From Chloroflexota bacterium (GTDB lineage: Bacteria > Chloroflexota > Anaerolineae > Anaerolineales > Villigracilaceae): a stretch of 32,921 bases of DNA. The stretch is taken from positions 1-32,921 of the forward strand of contig JAAENC010000898.1 of the NCBI GenBank assembly GCA_024224815.1, read 5' to 3'. Below are positions 8,895 through 18,669 of the stretch, one piece after another (the stretch's first letter is position 1; each line of letters starts with the position of its first letter). The translations under genes and the position numbers were made by a program. Below the pieces are notes generated by a model. The model was not told the origin of the DNA, did not search any database, and worked only from the letters and a program-made list of their open reading frames with translations.

Positions 8895-11168
8895 ATGCTG
8901 ATGTTCATTGCTTGCGTAAAGCATCCTGATAATAGCCAATCCTATGATGATGTTTGGCGTTTATTAAATAACACTTTGCTCTCTGTTTGTAACCAGCAAG
9001 ATACAGATTTTCACGTTATTGTTGTCTGCGATAAGGAACTTCCACTTTTTCATCATAAAGAGCTAATTAATAGGTATACAGATTTTATAGAGGTTGATTT
9101 TCCCAGTCATCATGAAAGTGTGCTGAACAATTTTGAACGGCTGGGCAACCTGTCTCCTCCCTTGGCGGATGCATCCTGGTGGCTGCGCTGGAATGAGAAC
9201 GACTTTGCCGACGGCAAACCAGATGGTTTTTTTCATATCGCAAATGTCTTCCTGAATATGGGAACAAAATTGCTGATTGGAATGTTAGCAGCGGAAAAAT
9301 ATACCCCCGATTATATTGCCATCTTTGATGGGGATGATTATATTGGTAATGATATTTCTGCATACGCTAATTCTCATCCTGGAGAAAATGGTTGGACTAT
9401 GGCACACGGCTATAAATTAGCTGGAAACAGAGTTGCTCCCATGTATGAAAAGAATTCTTTTTGTGGGACAGGGAATATTATCAGTTGCCCCTTACTAACA
9501 AAGTTTATAGGGGAAGATGTGTCGGAAAAAAGCACGCAGAATGAGTTATTCAAAAAAGTTGATTCTGAATTCTTGATGACACTTGCAAATCATAAAAAAA
9601 TCAAACCCTATTTTAAAAAACGAGGTTTCCCACTTCTTGAATTTCCTACGAGAAGTGTCTTATATCAAGTTTCTCATGTTGAAAGCTCTGAGCACGCAAT
9701 GATGATTCTGCGCGGCAAATCAACACAACGCTTTAAGCAGACAAGAAAATATGGGCGGATCAAACATCTGACTGCCCCTTTAGCTGGCTATTTTAATGTT
9801 TTGAGATATAACCATCAAAAGGTTTTCTGTGTTGGTTTTTATAAAACCGGCACTACCTCTTTGGAACTTTTATTACAAGATATGGGTTATCAGGTAGCCA
9901 GCCCCTATAAAAATTGGGATACTGCATTGGTTGAAATGCTCGAAAAGGATGATCTGTCTGAGTTGAAAAGGCTAACAGAGCTTTTTGATGCCTTTCAGGA
10001 CGCTCCCTGGTTTTTACTTTACAAAGAGTTTGATCAATGGTATCCCGGCAGTAAATTTATCCTGACCATACGCGATAGTCACTCTTGGTGGAAAAGTTTC
10101 CTGAATTGTTTTGAACAGACGTATCGGCCACTATTCAAGTATATTTTTGGGTTTGACAACCCTGCAGGACATGAAGAACTATTTATAGAGCGCTTCGAAA
10201 AACACAATCGAAAAATTCTTAAGTATTTCAAAAACAGACCAAATGACCTCCTTCTTATAGATATTAGCGAAGATAATGCGCTATCCAAAATTTCTGACTT
10301 CCTAGACAGGACAACATCGTATTCAAAAATACCACATGCTAACGCAGCACTTCGTATTCCTTCAACCAATAGAAAAAAAAGAAAGGTCAAGACGTTTAGA
10401 AAGATCAAAGATATAATAAAGACAGTGCGAAACACTTTGCTCTTCAAAATGAAGAACTCTTCATTCAAGGCACCAATCATTGTCGGGGGTAGCAAAGCTT
10501 CAGGTGCTGAGTTGATTTTGTCCATTCTTTCTAGTCACCCGAGTATTCATGCAGTTCGTGGTCTAAAATTAGAATATCCTGGATATCACCCCCGCTCGTT
10601 AGGAGCTCGTAGGGCTTTTGCTCCCAATTCTCGCTCACCACAGAAAGCATCTCCGATCGATTTGCGCTACTTGAAAAAAACATTCATCCAAGAAAAAATC
10701 GCTCAGGAAACCCAGCGTTGGGCTGGTGCAAACCGCTTGAATATTATTATTTACCAAGAATTATTAAATTATTATGGTAAAGATCTTCGAATATTGAATG
10801 TAGTAAGAGATGGAAGGGATGTGGTTGTAGAGGATGACATAAAAATCATGGCAAGACATGCTGTTCCGTGTGATCGATGGGTCTATGATGTGAAAGAAGG
10901 AATGAAGTTTGAAGACCACCCACAGGTATTAACTATTCGCTACGAAGATATAATCCGCAACCATGAAAGAACCATAAGAAAAATTGCAGAATTCATCGGC
11001 GAAGAAGATATTGCCCCGCTTTTACATTATCCGAAGAAAGCACAAATGATCGAACCCCATTATTGGATTGGGAAGTGGCGGCAACCACAGTATGCAGATC
11101 GAATTGAACAATTACTCCAAACGCCTGGCGCGCAGGAATGCCTACAACATTATGGCTATATCAAATAG
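8895..11168 (+). CDS. Trifunctional fusion: glycosyltransferase-like domain + two sulfotransferase-like domains, 757 aa
   Basis: Same architecture as the 800-aa protein upstream but with a shorter head: the GT-A-like domain is about 1-300, with DGDD at 145-148. The middle Sulfotransfer_4-like domain (about 310-490) has VGFYKTGTTS, FDAFQDAPWF and KFILTIRDS. The last domain (about 525-757) aligns with the last domain of the 800-aa protein through NVVRDGRDVV, RYEDI and the closing HYWIGKWRQPQ segment. Its PAPS loop, however, reads VGGSKASGAE, so the usual SGT is SGA and activity may be reduced or lost. AGGAG lies 8 nt before ATG. It probably acts on the same glycan as the other two paralogues. 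The acceptor is not inferable. Confidence 0.85.
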   Translation: MLMFIACVKHPDNSQSYDDVWRLLNNTLLSVCNQQDTDFHVIVVCDKELPLFHHKELINRYTDFIEVDFPSHHESVLNNFERLGNLSPPLADASWWLRWNENDFADGKPDGFFHIANVFLNMGTKLLIGMLAAEKYTPDYIAIFDGDDYIGNDISAYANSHPGENGWTMAHGYKLAGNRVAPMYEKNSFCGTGNIISCPLLTKFIGEDVSEKSTQNELFKKVDSEFLMTLANHKKIKPYFKKRGFPLLEFPTRSVLYQVSHVESSEHAMMILRGKSTQRFKQTRKYGRIKHLTAPLAGYFNVLRYNHQKVFCVGFYKTGTTSLELLLQDMGYQVASPYKNWDTALVEMLEKDDLSELKRLTELFDAFQDAPWFLLYKEFDQWYPGSKFILTIRDSHSWWKSFLNCFEQTYRPLFKYIFGFDNPAGHEELFIERFEKHNRKILKYFKNRPNDLLLIDISEDNALSKISDFLDRTTSYSKIPHANAALRIPSTNRKKRKVKTFRKIKDIIKTVRNTLLFKMKNSSFKAPIIVGGSKASGAELILSILSSHPSIHAVRGLKLEYPGYHPRSLGARRAFAPNSRSPQKASPIDLRYLKKTFIQEKIAQETQRWAGANRLNIIIYQELLNYYGKDLRILNVVRDGRDVVVEDDIKIMARHAVPCDRWVYDVKEGMKFEDHPQVLTIRYEDIIRNHERTIRKIAEFIGEEDIAPLLHYPKKAQMIEPHYWIGKWRQPQYADRIEQLLQTPGAQECLQHYGYIK

Positions 11169-11186
11169 TATAGGTTCCTTATTCTT

Positions 11187-12782
11187 ATGCAAAATATCAG
11201 AGTTTCATCAACACCTGCATCTACGCACTCTCAAGTAGAGGCGTTAACCAGAAGAGATTTTCTTAAAATAATTCTGGCCGGGATTATTGCCACTCCGCTT
11301 GCGTCCTGCGACATTAGTGAAGTAATACCTAAGCCTAATATCGTCGTAATATTTGCAGATGATATTGGCCCCGGCGATATTGGGTTTTATCATACCCAAA
11401 GAACCGGAATGCCGCCCGTTATACCCACACCTAATATTGATCAGATGATCTCTGATGGTATTCGATTTAGTGATGCCCATGCACCTTCCTCGTTGTGTGC
11501 TCCTAGTCGTTTTTCTATGCTAACAGGAAATTATTCATTTCGAAATGAAAAACCTTTCGGAACGTGGAGGCCTTGGAAAAACCCTGGCATTGAACCAAAA
11601 CATACAACCAGTGCTCGCATTGCCAAGCAAGCTGGTTATGCAACTTCTTTTTTTGGAAAATGGGGGTGCGGTGGACAATTGAGAGAAAAAGAGACCGACA
11701 GCTTTATTGACCGGGAAGATCAAAAAAACACAGACTACACTCAACTTCATAAGAGTGCCAATTATTTTGGATTCGAATATGCTCTGGAATTACCCGCTGG
11801 GATACAAAATTATCCATTCATCTTCTATGAAAATAGTGAATGGATGCCACTAAAAGCAAATTCGATACTCGCATGGATTGACCCTGAGCAGCACAGAATG
11901 CCAAAAAGAAAGAGTGGGATTGGCGATTCGAATTGGGATCCTACGCTGGTTGGACCTATGCTCGCATCAAAAGCAGTCGAATATATTGAAAAAAACTCGA
12001 ACCAACCGTTTTTTATGTACTATTGCTCTCAGGCTGTTCATGGGCCTCATACGCCGCCAGAAGATTTGGATGGTATCTCTATCGCAGGTAGTACATCTAG
12101 CGCTCATGGTGATATGGTTCACGAACTCGATACGCAAGTCGGCATGATCATAAAAGCCCTGAAAAAAGCCAATGTTTATGAAAACACTTTGCTAATATTT
12201 ACATCAGATAATGGCGGCCTTCCTCCAGCAGTTACGGCTTTGGCTGAATTAGACCACGACTCTTCTAATGGATTGTGAGATTTTAAAGGCAGTATCTATG
12301 AAGGAGGAGATCGGGTCCCCTTTATTGCAGTCTGGCCAAACATAATCAAAGCGGCTACTGAATCCAATGAGCCTATTGTCGCTCATGATATTGTTGCTAC
12401 TATTGCTGCTATTACCGAGCAGAAGATATCAAATAATGTAGTAATGGATTCTCTTGATCTACTACCGTTGTTGTGTGGATATCTGGATGCAAAAGGACAT
12501 GAGATTATTCTACAACTACAACAGGCAAAAAATGACCAGAATCCTTCTGGACCTTATTATGCAATTCGTAGAAAGGAATGGAAGTTAATACTCCTAGCTC
12601 CTGATAAGAAGAACGTGAAAGACCTGAAACCTATTGCTCTTTTTGATCTGAAGAATAACCCTTTTGAAGACGAAAAATACAACCAGATCAATAATGAGCA
12701 GTATGTTAGCTTGGTGAGTGAGCTACTGGATGAATATCTAGAAATAAGAGAAACGGATAAAGCAACTGTGAGCAATAATTAA
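11187..12782 (+). pseudogene. Lipoprotein-type arylsulfatase interrupted by one in-frame TGA
   Basis: Residues 22-23 (TRRDFLK) and a hydrophobic stretch ending in LASC (C41) look like a Tat-type lipoprotein signal. The sulfatase core then shows metal ligands in IFADDI (D58, D59), the formylglycine motif CAPSR (C104) and TSDNGG. At 12276-12278 a TGA interrupts the frame after SNGL. The same frame continues without indel through DFKGSIYEGGDRVPF to 12782, matching the sulfatase C-terminal half. Relatives usually carry Arg at this spot (LRGFKG-type), so a CGA to TGA change is likely. The site is not redox-active and no SECIS-like hairpin follows, so I read it as a nonsense mutation or sequence error. 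If intact (531 codons), it would remove sulfate esters from a glycan outside the cytoplasm. Confidence 0.75.
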
Positions 12783-12814
12783 CCAAGTTATTACCTTACA
12801 GAAGGCTAATTATT

Positions 12815-13705
12815 ATGAACAACAAAAAACAACGAGCTTTACCCGATTTTATTGGAATTGGCACCCAGCGCAGTGGTTCATCATGGTTATACAGGCGCTT
12901 GGGTGAGCACCCAGAGTTGTGGCTTCCTCCGATCAAGGAAATTCACTTTTTTGATAGACTTGATGCTACCGCTGATGCTCGTAAAAAGAAATTTTATAAG
13001 GATTTTCGAAACCGTTATCGTTCTTACAGATCACCAGAGCAGGTTCCTAAAGTTAAGCGTCCAAACCTAAGTTGGGATATTAATTATTTCTTCAGGCCTA
13101 AAAATTTTATTTGGTACTCATCTTTATTTTCCCAAGGTGCAGATAGGGTGACGGGGGAGGTCACCCCAGAATATATGACGCTCTCCAAAGAGGTAGTTAA
13201 GAAAATATATGCTCACAACCCGAAAATGAAAATGATTTTTATCATGCGAGACCCTATTGATCGAATTTGGTCTGCTGCTGCTAGACATTTCGTCATTAAT
13301 AATAAAAGAGTTATACGAAAAATTGGCGAAGAAGAGCTTTTAAGTTTTGTCAAAAAGCGGGCAACTATTTTACGAGCGAACTACCTACGTACCTTATCTG
13401 TTTGGGAATCTATTTTTCCTACCGACCAGATACATATTGATTTTTTTGATAATATTCAGGATAATCCCAACGAGGTTCTTTTGCGAATTTTTGGTTTCCT
13501 GGGTGTCAAAGCAAGTACAGAGTATATGCTAGTAGAGCCATACAAGAGGGTTGCCAGTAGTACGAAAAAAGCAAAAACATCTATTCCACATACTTTAGAA
13601 CATGTGGTTTGTGTCCAAAATATCGATCAACTAAATGAGCTTAGCCAACGCTTTGGTGGACATACAACCAAATGGTTGGAGAGAGCCAAGAAAGTTTTAG
13701 GCTGA
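12815..13705 (+). CDS. Stand-alone sulfotransferase, 296 aa
   Basis: A heparan-sulfate-type P-loop sulfotransferase that should move sulfate from PAPS to a glycan. The PSB loop is GTQRSGSSWL (near residues 15-25), followed by HPELWLPPIKEIHFFD, the usual acceptor-side segment of this family. The 3'-phosphate motif is MIFIMRDPIDRIWS. Length matches single-domain members. It starts 32 bp after the broken sulfatase and is followed 9 bp later by a GT2 gene, so it belongs to the same transcription unit. This is the only sulfotransferase in the window not fused to a glycosyltransferase head. Confidence 0.9.
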   Translation: MNNKKQRALPDFIGIGTQRSGSSWLYRRLGEHPELWLPPIKEIHFFDRLDATADARKKKFYKDFRNRYRSYRSPEQVPKVKRPNLSWDINYFFRPKNFIWYSSLFSQGADRVTGEVTPEYMTLSKEVVKKIYAHNPKMKMIFIMRDPIDRIWSAAARHFVINNKRVIRKIGEEELLSFVKKRATILRANYLRTLSVWESIFPTDQIHIDFFDNIQDNPNEVLLRIFGFLGVKASTEYMLVEPYKRVASSTKKAKTSIPHTLEHVVCVQNIDQLNELSQRFGGHTTKWLERAKKVLG

Positions 13706-13714
13706 CGAAAATAA

Positions 13715-14659
13715 TTGAACAGACCTGTTAAATTACTCATCCCTCCAAAAGTGTCAGTCGTTATCCCCGTATATAACCATGCACATCGGGTTGGTTCCGC
13801 TGTTCATAGCGTGCTTTCTCAAACCTATCAAGACTATGAAATCGTTGTTGTTAATGACGGCTCTACTGATAATATAGAAGAAGTACTTCAACAATTTAAT
13901 AATATCAAATTAGTTCATCATAAAACAAATAAAGGCAGGGCTGCTGCAAGAAACACAGGTGTCCTTGCAACTGCTGGAGAGTATATAGCTTTTTTAGATG
14001 CTGATGATGAGTGGATGCCAACAAAATTGGAAACACAAGTAAACTATTTGGAAGCTCATAAAGATATCGCAATTTGTTTAACTGGATATGAAATGATTAT
14101 GCCAACTGGGCACCGCCAAAAGATGCCTTATCCGAAAATTAAACAATGGGACCGATATTTGCTCAAGTACGCGGGTTTAGCAGATGGATGCGTCCCGATG
14201 CTCAGGCGATCTTGTTTTGAAAAAGTTGGCCTGCAAGATGCTGCGCTTGTTTGGCATGAAAACTGGGATTGGCTCTTAAGAGCTGCTCAGGAATCTTGTT
14301 CGATAGGTTATATAAATGAACGGCTTAGTTTGATATTCAAAAGTAAGAATCGCCCTCCTGCGTTGATAAGAGAAGCTGCAGCAATATATTTTATTGAAAA
14401 ACATGCTGATTTATTTATCAAGCATGGTTTATATGGGCGTTCTGCAATCAGTTTAAAGTGGTATAGCCTTACATTAGATTTTTTTTATGAAAAAAAGTGG
14501 AAAAAAGGAATGCTCTATTTTTTTAGAGCGATGCGCACTTGGCCGTTTCAACATCCTGGCATTTATTTTCGTTTGCTGGATGTCCTTTTGGGCACAAATA
14601 TTGCAGCATCGGTAAAGAAAAGTAACTTTTACACACATTTCAAGAGGATATTCAAATAG
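13715..14659 (+). CDS. Family 2 glycosyltransferase (GT-A), 314 aa
   Basis: A classic GT2 inverting enzyme: SVVIPVYNHAHRVG at the N-terminus, VVNDGSTDN (about 46-53), KGRAAARNTG and FLDADDEW with the DxD motif at 95-98. It likely transfers a sugar from a nucleotide donor during repeat-unit assembly at the cytoplasmic membrane face. A basic, aromatic C-terminal part (KKWKKGMLYF) could associate with membrane. The frame opens with TTG at 13715 with no strong ribosome site. No ATG lies before the first beta strand, so TTG or the nearby GTG at 13751 must be used, and I kept TTG. Confidence 0.88.
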   Translation: MNRPVKLLIPPKVSVVIPVYNHAHRVGSAVHSVLSQTYQDYEIVVVNDGSTDNIEEVLQQFNNIKLVHHKTNKGRAAARNTGVLATAGEYIAFLDADDEWMPTKLETQVNYLEAHKDIAICLTGYEMIMPTGHRQKMPYPKIKQWDRYLLKYAGLADGCVPMLRRSCFEKVGLQDAALVWHENWDWLLRAAQESCSIGYINERLSLIFKSKNRPPALIREAAAIYFIEKHADLFIKHGLYGRSAISLKWYSLTLDFFYEKKWKKGMLYFFRAMRTWPFQHPGIYFRLLDVLLGTNIAASVKKSNFYTHFKRIFK

Positions 14660-14758
14660 AGTTTATACTCAATAAGGCAAACGAAGGTAAACAGGGACAA
14701 TCGTTTCTATGCTTTATGTTCTTCGCTTACTAATCAGAAAAAACTCCGGAGTGTAGAA

Positions 14759-15880
14759 TTGAAAGAGCTCACAATCTTAATTTTTTCGTTACGTGGAGGC
14801 GGGCTTGAAAAATCTATTCTTAGGCTTGCTATAGAGTTGAAGAAGCAAAACGTGGAGTTAGACTTTCTTGTTGCAAACACAATTGATTCTGTTTATAGTG
14901 TGCCTGATGAACTACACTTTGTTGATTTAAATGCTTCAAGAATTCTTTATACGTTATATCCCTTGATCAAGTACTTGAAAAAAACAAAGCCAAAAGTGCT
15001 GTTCTCTGCCGGAACCCCATTGAACACTATTGCGATTTTGGCTAAATTAATAACAGGCTATCCAAAACGTCTTGTTGTTGGTGAGCGAAATCACCTGTCA
15101 AGCATAGTCAGGCATTCACCCCGCTTTCGAGACAAGTTTCGTCCATATTTTGTTCGTTTTTTGTACCCTCTTGCCGACCAGATTCTGGCTGTTTCTGAAA
15201 GCGTAGCTGAGGATGTTGTTACCGTAGGAAATTTAGACAAAATGAAGGTGTGCGTAGCCTACAACGCCTTTGATATCGAAAATATTATTGCTAAATCTTC
15301 GGAACCTACTGGAGTTGCTTGGGTTGATTCACAAAACACCCCGACTATTATTAATGTGGGACGCCTGACGCGCCAAAAAGATCATGCGACCCTAATAAGA
15401 ACCTTTTCCTTACTAAGAAAAAAGAAGGTATGTCGGCTGATTATCCTTGGTGAAGGTGAATTGCGTTCTGCATTGGAAGATTTGGTAGATGAACTTCAGA
15501 TCAAAGATGATGTTTATATGCCAGGGTTTGTTAGAAACCCCTATGCCTATATTGCGCGAGCAAATATTTTTGCTCTGACATCTGCCTGGGAGGGGCTTCC
15601 TGCGGTACTAATCGAGGCTTTGGCTTGTGGAACACCAGTTGTAGCGTGTGATTCGCCTGGAGGAACAGCAGAAATCTTAGGGCGGGGTTTGTATGGAAGA
15701 CTCGTTTCTTCTCGCGACCCTGTTTCTTTAGCGGATGCAATTTTACAGGAGCTTGAGGCGATGAAAAATCCTGAAAGATTGCAATTACGCGCGCGAGCTT
15801 TCTCGGCAGAACATATCATCCCTGATTATTTAGACTTTTTGGTTAGAAGTGGTCAATCTGAAACAAGCCCAATTTTATAG
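14759..15880 (+). CDS. Family 4 glycosyltransferase (GT-B), 373 aa
   Basis: The N-terminal domain begins with a glycine-rich loop (FSLRGGGLEKS) typical of GT4 enzymes. The C-terminal Rossmann domain shows NVGRLTRQKDH, GEGELRSALE and the retaining-enzyme signature with E278 and E286 in EGLPAVLIEALACGTPVVA. It is expected to transfer a sugar from a nucleotide donor onto a lipid-linked glycan in the cytoplasm. TTG is the start, supported by GGAG 7 nt upstream. The 99-bp gap before it is the largest in the + block and holds no clear promoter. The stop codon abuts the start of the next gene. Confidence 0.88.
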   Translation: MKELTILIFSLRGGGLEKSILRLAIELKKQNVELDFLVANTIDSVYSVPDELHFVDLNASRILYTLYPLIKYLKKTKPKVLFSAGTPLNTIAILAKLITGYPKRLVVGERNHLSSIVRHSPRFRDKFRPYFVRFLYPLADQILAVSESVAEDVVTVGNLDKMKVCVAYNAFDIENIIAKSSEPTGVAWVDSQNTPTIINVGRLTRQKDHATLIRTFSLLRKKKVCRLIILGEGELRSALEDLVDELQIKDDVYMPGFVRNPYAYIARANIFALTSAWEGLPAVLIEALACGTPVVACDSPGGTAEILGRGLYGRLVSSRDPVSLADAILQELEAMKNPERLQLRARAFSAEHIIPDYLDFLVRSGQSETSPIL

Positions 15881-15886
15881 GTGTTT

Positions 15887-17283
15887 ATGAAAAAGATCAT
15901 CTCAATTGTAGATATATTAACTGAATCAAAAAAACTATGGTTGACTGCTTTTTTATACACGATTCTGACAGGGCTATTTGTTCAGATGATTCTCCTTCCG
16001 CATATTGCTCCTTCCTGGCATGCAGGCAATGGCTTGATGAAGGGAATGGACGCCCCTTCTTTTCATCGCATAGCATTAGAGCTTGCGTCATCAATAAGAA
16101 GTGATGGTTGGGATGTGTGGGAGTTAAAGCCTGGAGGGCAGGTTGTTTCAGGGGTTGCGGCAATATTTTATCTTTTGATCTATCCTGCCCCATGGTCTGT
16201 GCTGCCATTGAACGCTTTCCTTAATGCAAGTGCAACAGTTTGTTTGTATGCTCTACTTCATCTTTTAACTGAAAGCCGAAGAAAATCTTTGATCTCTACT
16301 TTGCCTTTTATATTTTTCCCATCTGCCTTGTTATGGAATACGCAATTTCACAATGAAAATTATGCCATCCCAGGTGTTTTCTTTATTCTTTATGGATGGG
16401 CGCTAGTGCTAAAAAAAGAAGAAGCATCTTTTCGAAAAGATATTGCTGCCATTATCTTTATTGCTGTTGGCAGTCTTCTCTTGGGGTTAGTTAGAGACTA
16501 CATTCTTTTTGGAATATCATTTCTATTTGTTTTTTTGGGTTTGCCACGCTATTGTACTTTTTCGTTAGCGGAAGAAATACGAAGGAACGTTTAGAAAAAG
16601 CCCCAGCAGTCATAGCAGCAATTTTCATGATGTATATGGTTGTGAATATTCTTGAAATGAAAAAAAATGTCCCATATTCACAAATTGGCTCAACTAACGA
16701 AGAAACAGTTGTTGTGTTTTCAGAAAAAGAATCAGAAGGCACTGTTTCGTCTGAAGTAGTTGTGAATAAAAAGAAATGGAATAAATCACCTTGGTTACCC
16801 AAAAGTATCGACAACCAGCTTAAATATCTTGCAAAATTGCGTAGAAAATTTGTGAGGATCTGGAGCCATGGAGGCTCTAGTATTGATCTGGATGTGGTAT
16901 TCACCGATGCACCCTCTATGGTTTTATATATACCTCGATCGCTTCAAATAGCTCTTTTCTCTCCATTTCCAAATATATGGTTTTCTCCAGGTAAAAAAGC
17001 ATCCGGTAGTGCCATGCGTATGGTTTCAGCTTTTGAGATGTTTTTCGTTTATTTTTGTTTAATGGGCCTGCCTTTTTTCCTCTGGAAAAGCAGAAATCAA
17101 CAAGCAATGTGGGTGATTGTTTTTGTATGTACATCCATGTTAATTATATATGCAATGATAGTTCCCAATCAGGGGGCTCTCTACCGTTTTAGGTATCCAT
17201 TTTACACGCCATTGATATGCCTTGGTTTAGTTGGTTGGATGTCAAGGTTTTCCAAAACTTTCACCTATGAAAATTATTCTTAG
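15887..17283 (+). pseudogene. GT-C-like polytopic membrane protein split by a frameshift in a T7 run
   Basis: Two overlapping frames, 15887-16594 and the frame ending at 17283, form one continuous membrane protein of about 465 residues if the ribosome slips -1 (or one base is restored) around the T7 tract at 16530-16536. The first frame runs out of sense soon after FLFVFLG and ends at 16594. The -1 frame continues hydrophobically as GFATLLYFFVSGRN. The N-terminal helix is followed by a loop with GMDAPSFHR, as in GT-C enzymes or polymerase-like glycan proteins. No family was recognised with confidence. GTG at 15881 is possible, but ATG at 15887 with AGGTG before it is better. The sequence T TTT TTG in the zero frame is a -1 slippery heptamer, so programmed slippage is possible, although an indel is simpler. 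Confidence 0.6.
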
Positions 17284-18370
17284 CGCAACAACGAGTTGGA
17301 ATTTATTTAATTCAAGGTTGACTTTAGCAAAAGCCCTTAGGGAACGTGGAGATGAAGTTATATTTCTTTCACCATATGATGAATTTACACAACGACTTTT
17401 AGATAATGGTTTCAGGTGGGAGCATTTTCCACTAGAACCCCGTGGAAAGAATATATTTAAGGAAGTTTCTTCCATTATTTTTCTCATTATTTTTTATCGA
17501 CGCGAAAAACCTGATATTGTAAATCACTTCACTCCAAAGGGAGTGATTTATGGCTCTTTGGCGGCCAAGATCGCTGGTGTAAAAAGGATATTCAACACAA
17601 TTACGGGGCTTGGTTACGTATTTTCTGAGCGTTCGAAGAGAGTACTGAGAGCTTTAGTAACCTTTTTCTACCCAATTGCTTTGTCAAAAACTATTACTGT
17701 TTTTCAGAATCCAGATAACCAAAGGTTTTTTGATGAAAACGGAATTGTTAGTGCTAAGGACAGTTTTTTGATTCGAAGCTCTGGCGTTAACATAGAACGT
17801 TTTTCATTTTCCTTTTTAGATATTAAGCAAGAGCCAATAGTCCTTTTTGTTGCACGCTTTGTCGAGGAGAAGGGTATTCGTTTTTTTGTTGAAGCATCAC
17901 GAATTTTGAAAGACCGAAATAAAAAAGCTCGCTTTGTGCTCGCTGGGAGACCAGAAAAGGAACAGCCAACGTCAATTAGGTTAAAAGAGCTTTATCAGTG
18001 GGCGCAGGATGAACTGATTGAATGGTGGGGATGGTATGAGAGAATGGAAGAAATCTATCCTAAAGCACATATAGTTTGTTTGCCCACATATTACATGGAA
18101 GGGGTTCCAAAGACTTTAATTGAAGCTGCAGCCTGTGGCCGCCCTCTAATAGCAACAGATGTGCCAGGATGTCGAGAAATTGTTCATGATGGAGAAAATG
18201 GAATTTTAGTTAACCCTAGAAACGCCATGGCACTTGCGGATGCTATTGAGAAACTTTCAGAGAATGCAGAGCTATGTGTGAAAATGGGACAAAAAAGTAG
18301 AGAGATTGCGGTTAAGCATTTTTCCGCGAAGAAAGTAAATTCCGCTTATCTTGCTCTATATCAATCCTAA
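17267..18370 (+). CDS. Family 4 glycosyltransferase, PglA/CapM-like, 367 aa
   Basis: The N-terminal part (MKIILSATTSWNLFNSR, SPYDEFTQRL, NHFTPKGVIYGSLAAKIAG, NTITGLGYVF) is the pattern of GT4 enzymes that add the second sugar to an undecaprenyl-diphosphate-linked sugar, such as PglA. The C-terminal domain has FVARFVEEKGIRFF and EGVPKTLIEAAACGRPLIATD with E278/E286. The start is placed at ATG 17267 because it aligns with the family. It overlaps the preceding gene by 17 nt, and a TTG 36 nt upstream would add an unlikely leader. It is the last gene of the + block. No clear terminator follows, and sequence quality as coding DNA collapses directly after the stop. Confidence 0.88.
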   Translation: MKIILSATTSWNLFNSRLTLAKALRERGDEVIFLSPYDEFTQRLLDNGFRWEHFPLEPRGKNIFKEVSSIIFLIIFYRREKPDIVNHFTPKGVIYGSLAAKIAGVKRIFNTITGLGYVFSERSKRVLRALVTFFYPIALSKTITVFQNPDNQRFFDENGIVSAKDSFLIRSSGVNIERFSFSFLDIKQEPIVLFVARFVEEKGIRFFVEASRILKDRNKKARFVLAGRPEKEQPTSIRLKELYQWAQDELIEWWGWYERMEEIYPKAHIVCLPTYYMEGVPKTLIEAAACGRPLIATDVPGCREIVHDGENGILVNPRNAMALADAIEKLSENAELCVKMGQKSREIAVKHFSAKKVNSAYLALYQS

Positions 18371-18669
18371 AATCGTTCATTCGTGTTTATCCCTGACCCT
18401 GAGTTTGATCGTATCTACTACCACCTCGAAATCTTGGTGTGGGCTTTGAAAAACCCTCCGATAACAGGTGAGATGATTGTTGAGTGAGATTTACTTTTGA
18501 CGAGAACGCAAAATTTGTTGCTTAAAGAGCATCGCTATTTTTGGCAATTGAGACATCCGTCTTTCTGGAACAGCTAATAGAGGGAATGTTTGAAGCCTTT
18601 GTCTCAGCACCAGCAGACAAACTCTAAAGATAATTTCTAGGGTTTCTTTGGTGGGATTCTGTTTTTTCA
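18371..18669. other. Decayed intergenic sequence between the glycan block and the tRNA remnant
   Basis: About 300 bp without a credible gene. Short protein-like stretches exist on +: a GTG-started 34-codon frame from 18384 (VFIPDPEFDRIYYHLEILVW) and a later stretch reading KEHRYFWQLRHPSFWNS before a stop. They are too short to assign and look like relics of former coding DNA. No promoter, repeat or terminator was recognised. Confidence 0.45.

Noticed and set aside
10079-10525. 148-codon open frame on - within the third fusion gene
   Set aside because: The + strand has strong sulfotransferase motifs here. The minus frame has no ribosome site or recognisable domain.
12276-12278. Selenocysteine or recoded TGA in the sulfatase
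   Set aside because: The position aligns with an Arg, not a Cys, and no suitable hairpin is seen after it. Genome-wide TGA reassignment is excluded because other genes here end in TGA and use TGG for Trp.
18384-18488. 34-codon GTG-started frame after the last glycosyltransferase gene
   Set aside because: It has protein-like composition but is too short, without a clear ribosome site or family, and is treated as relic sequence.
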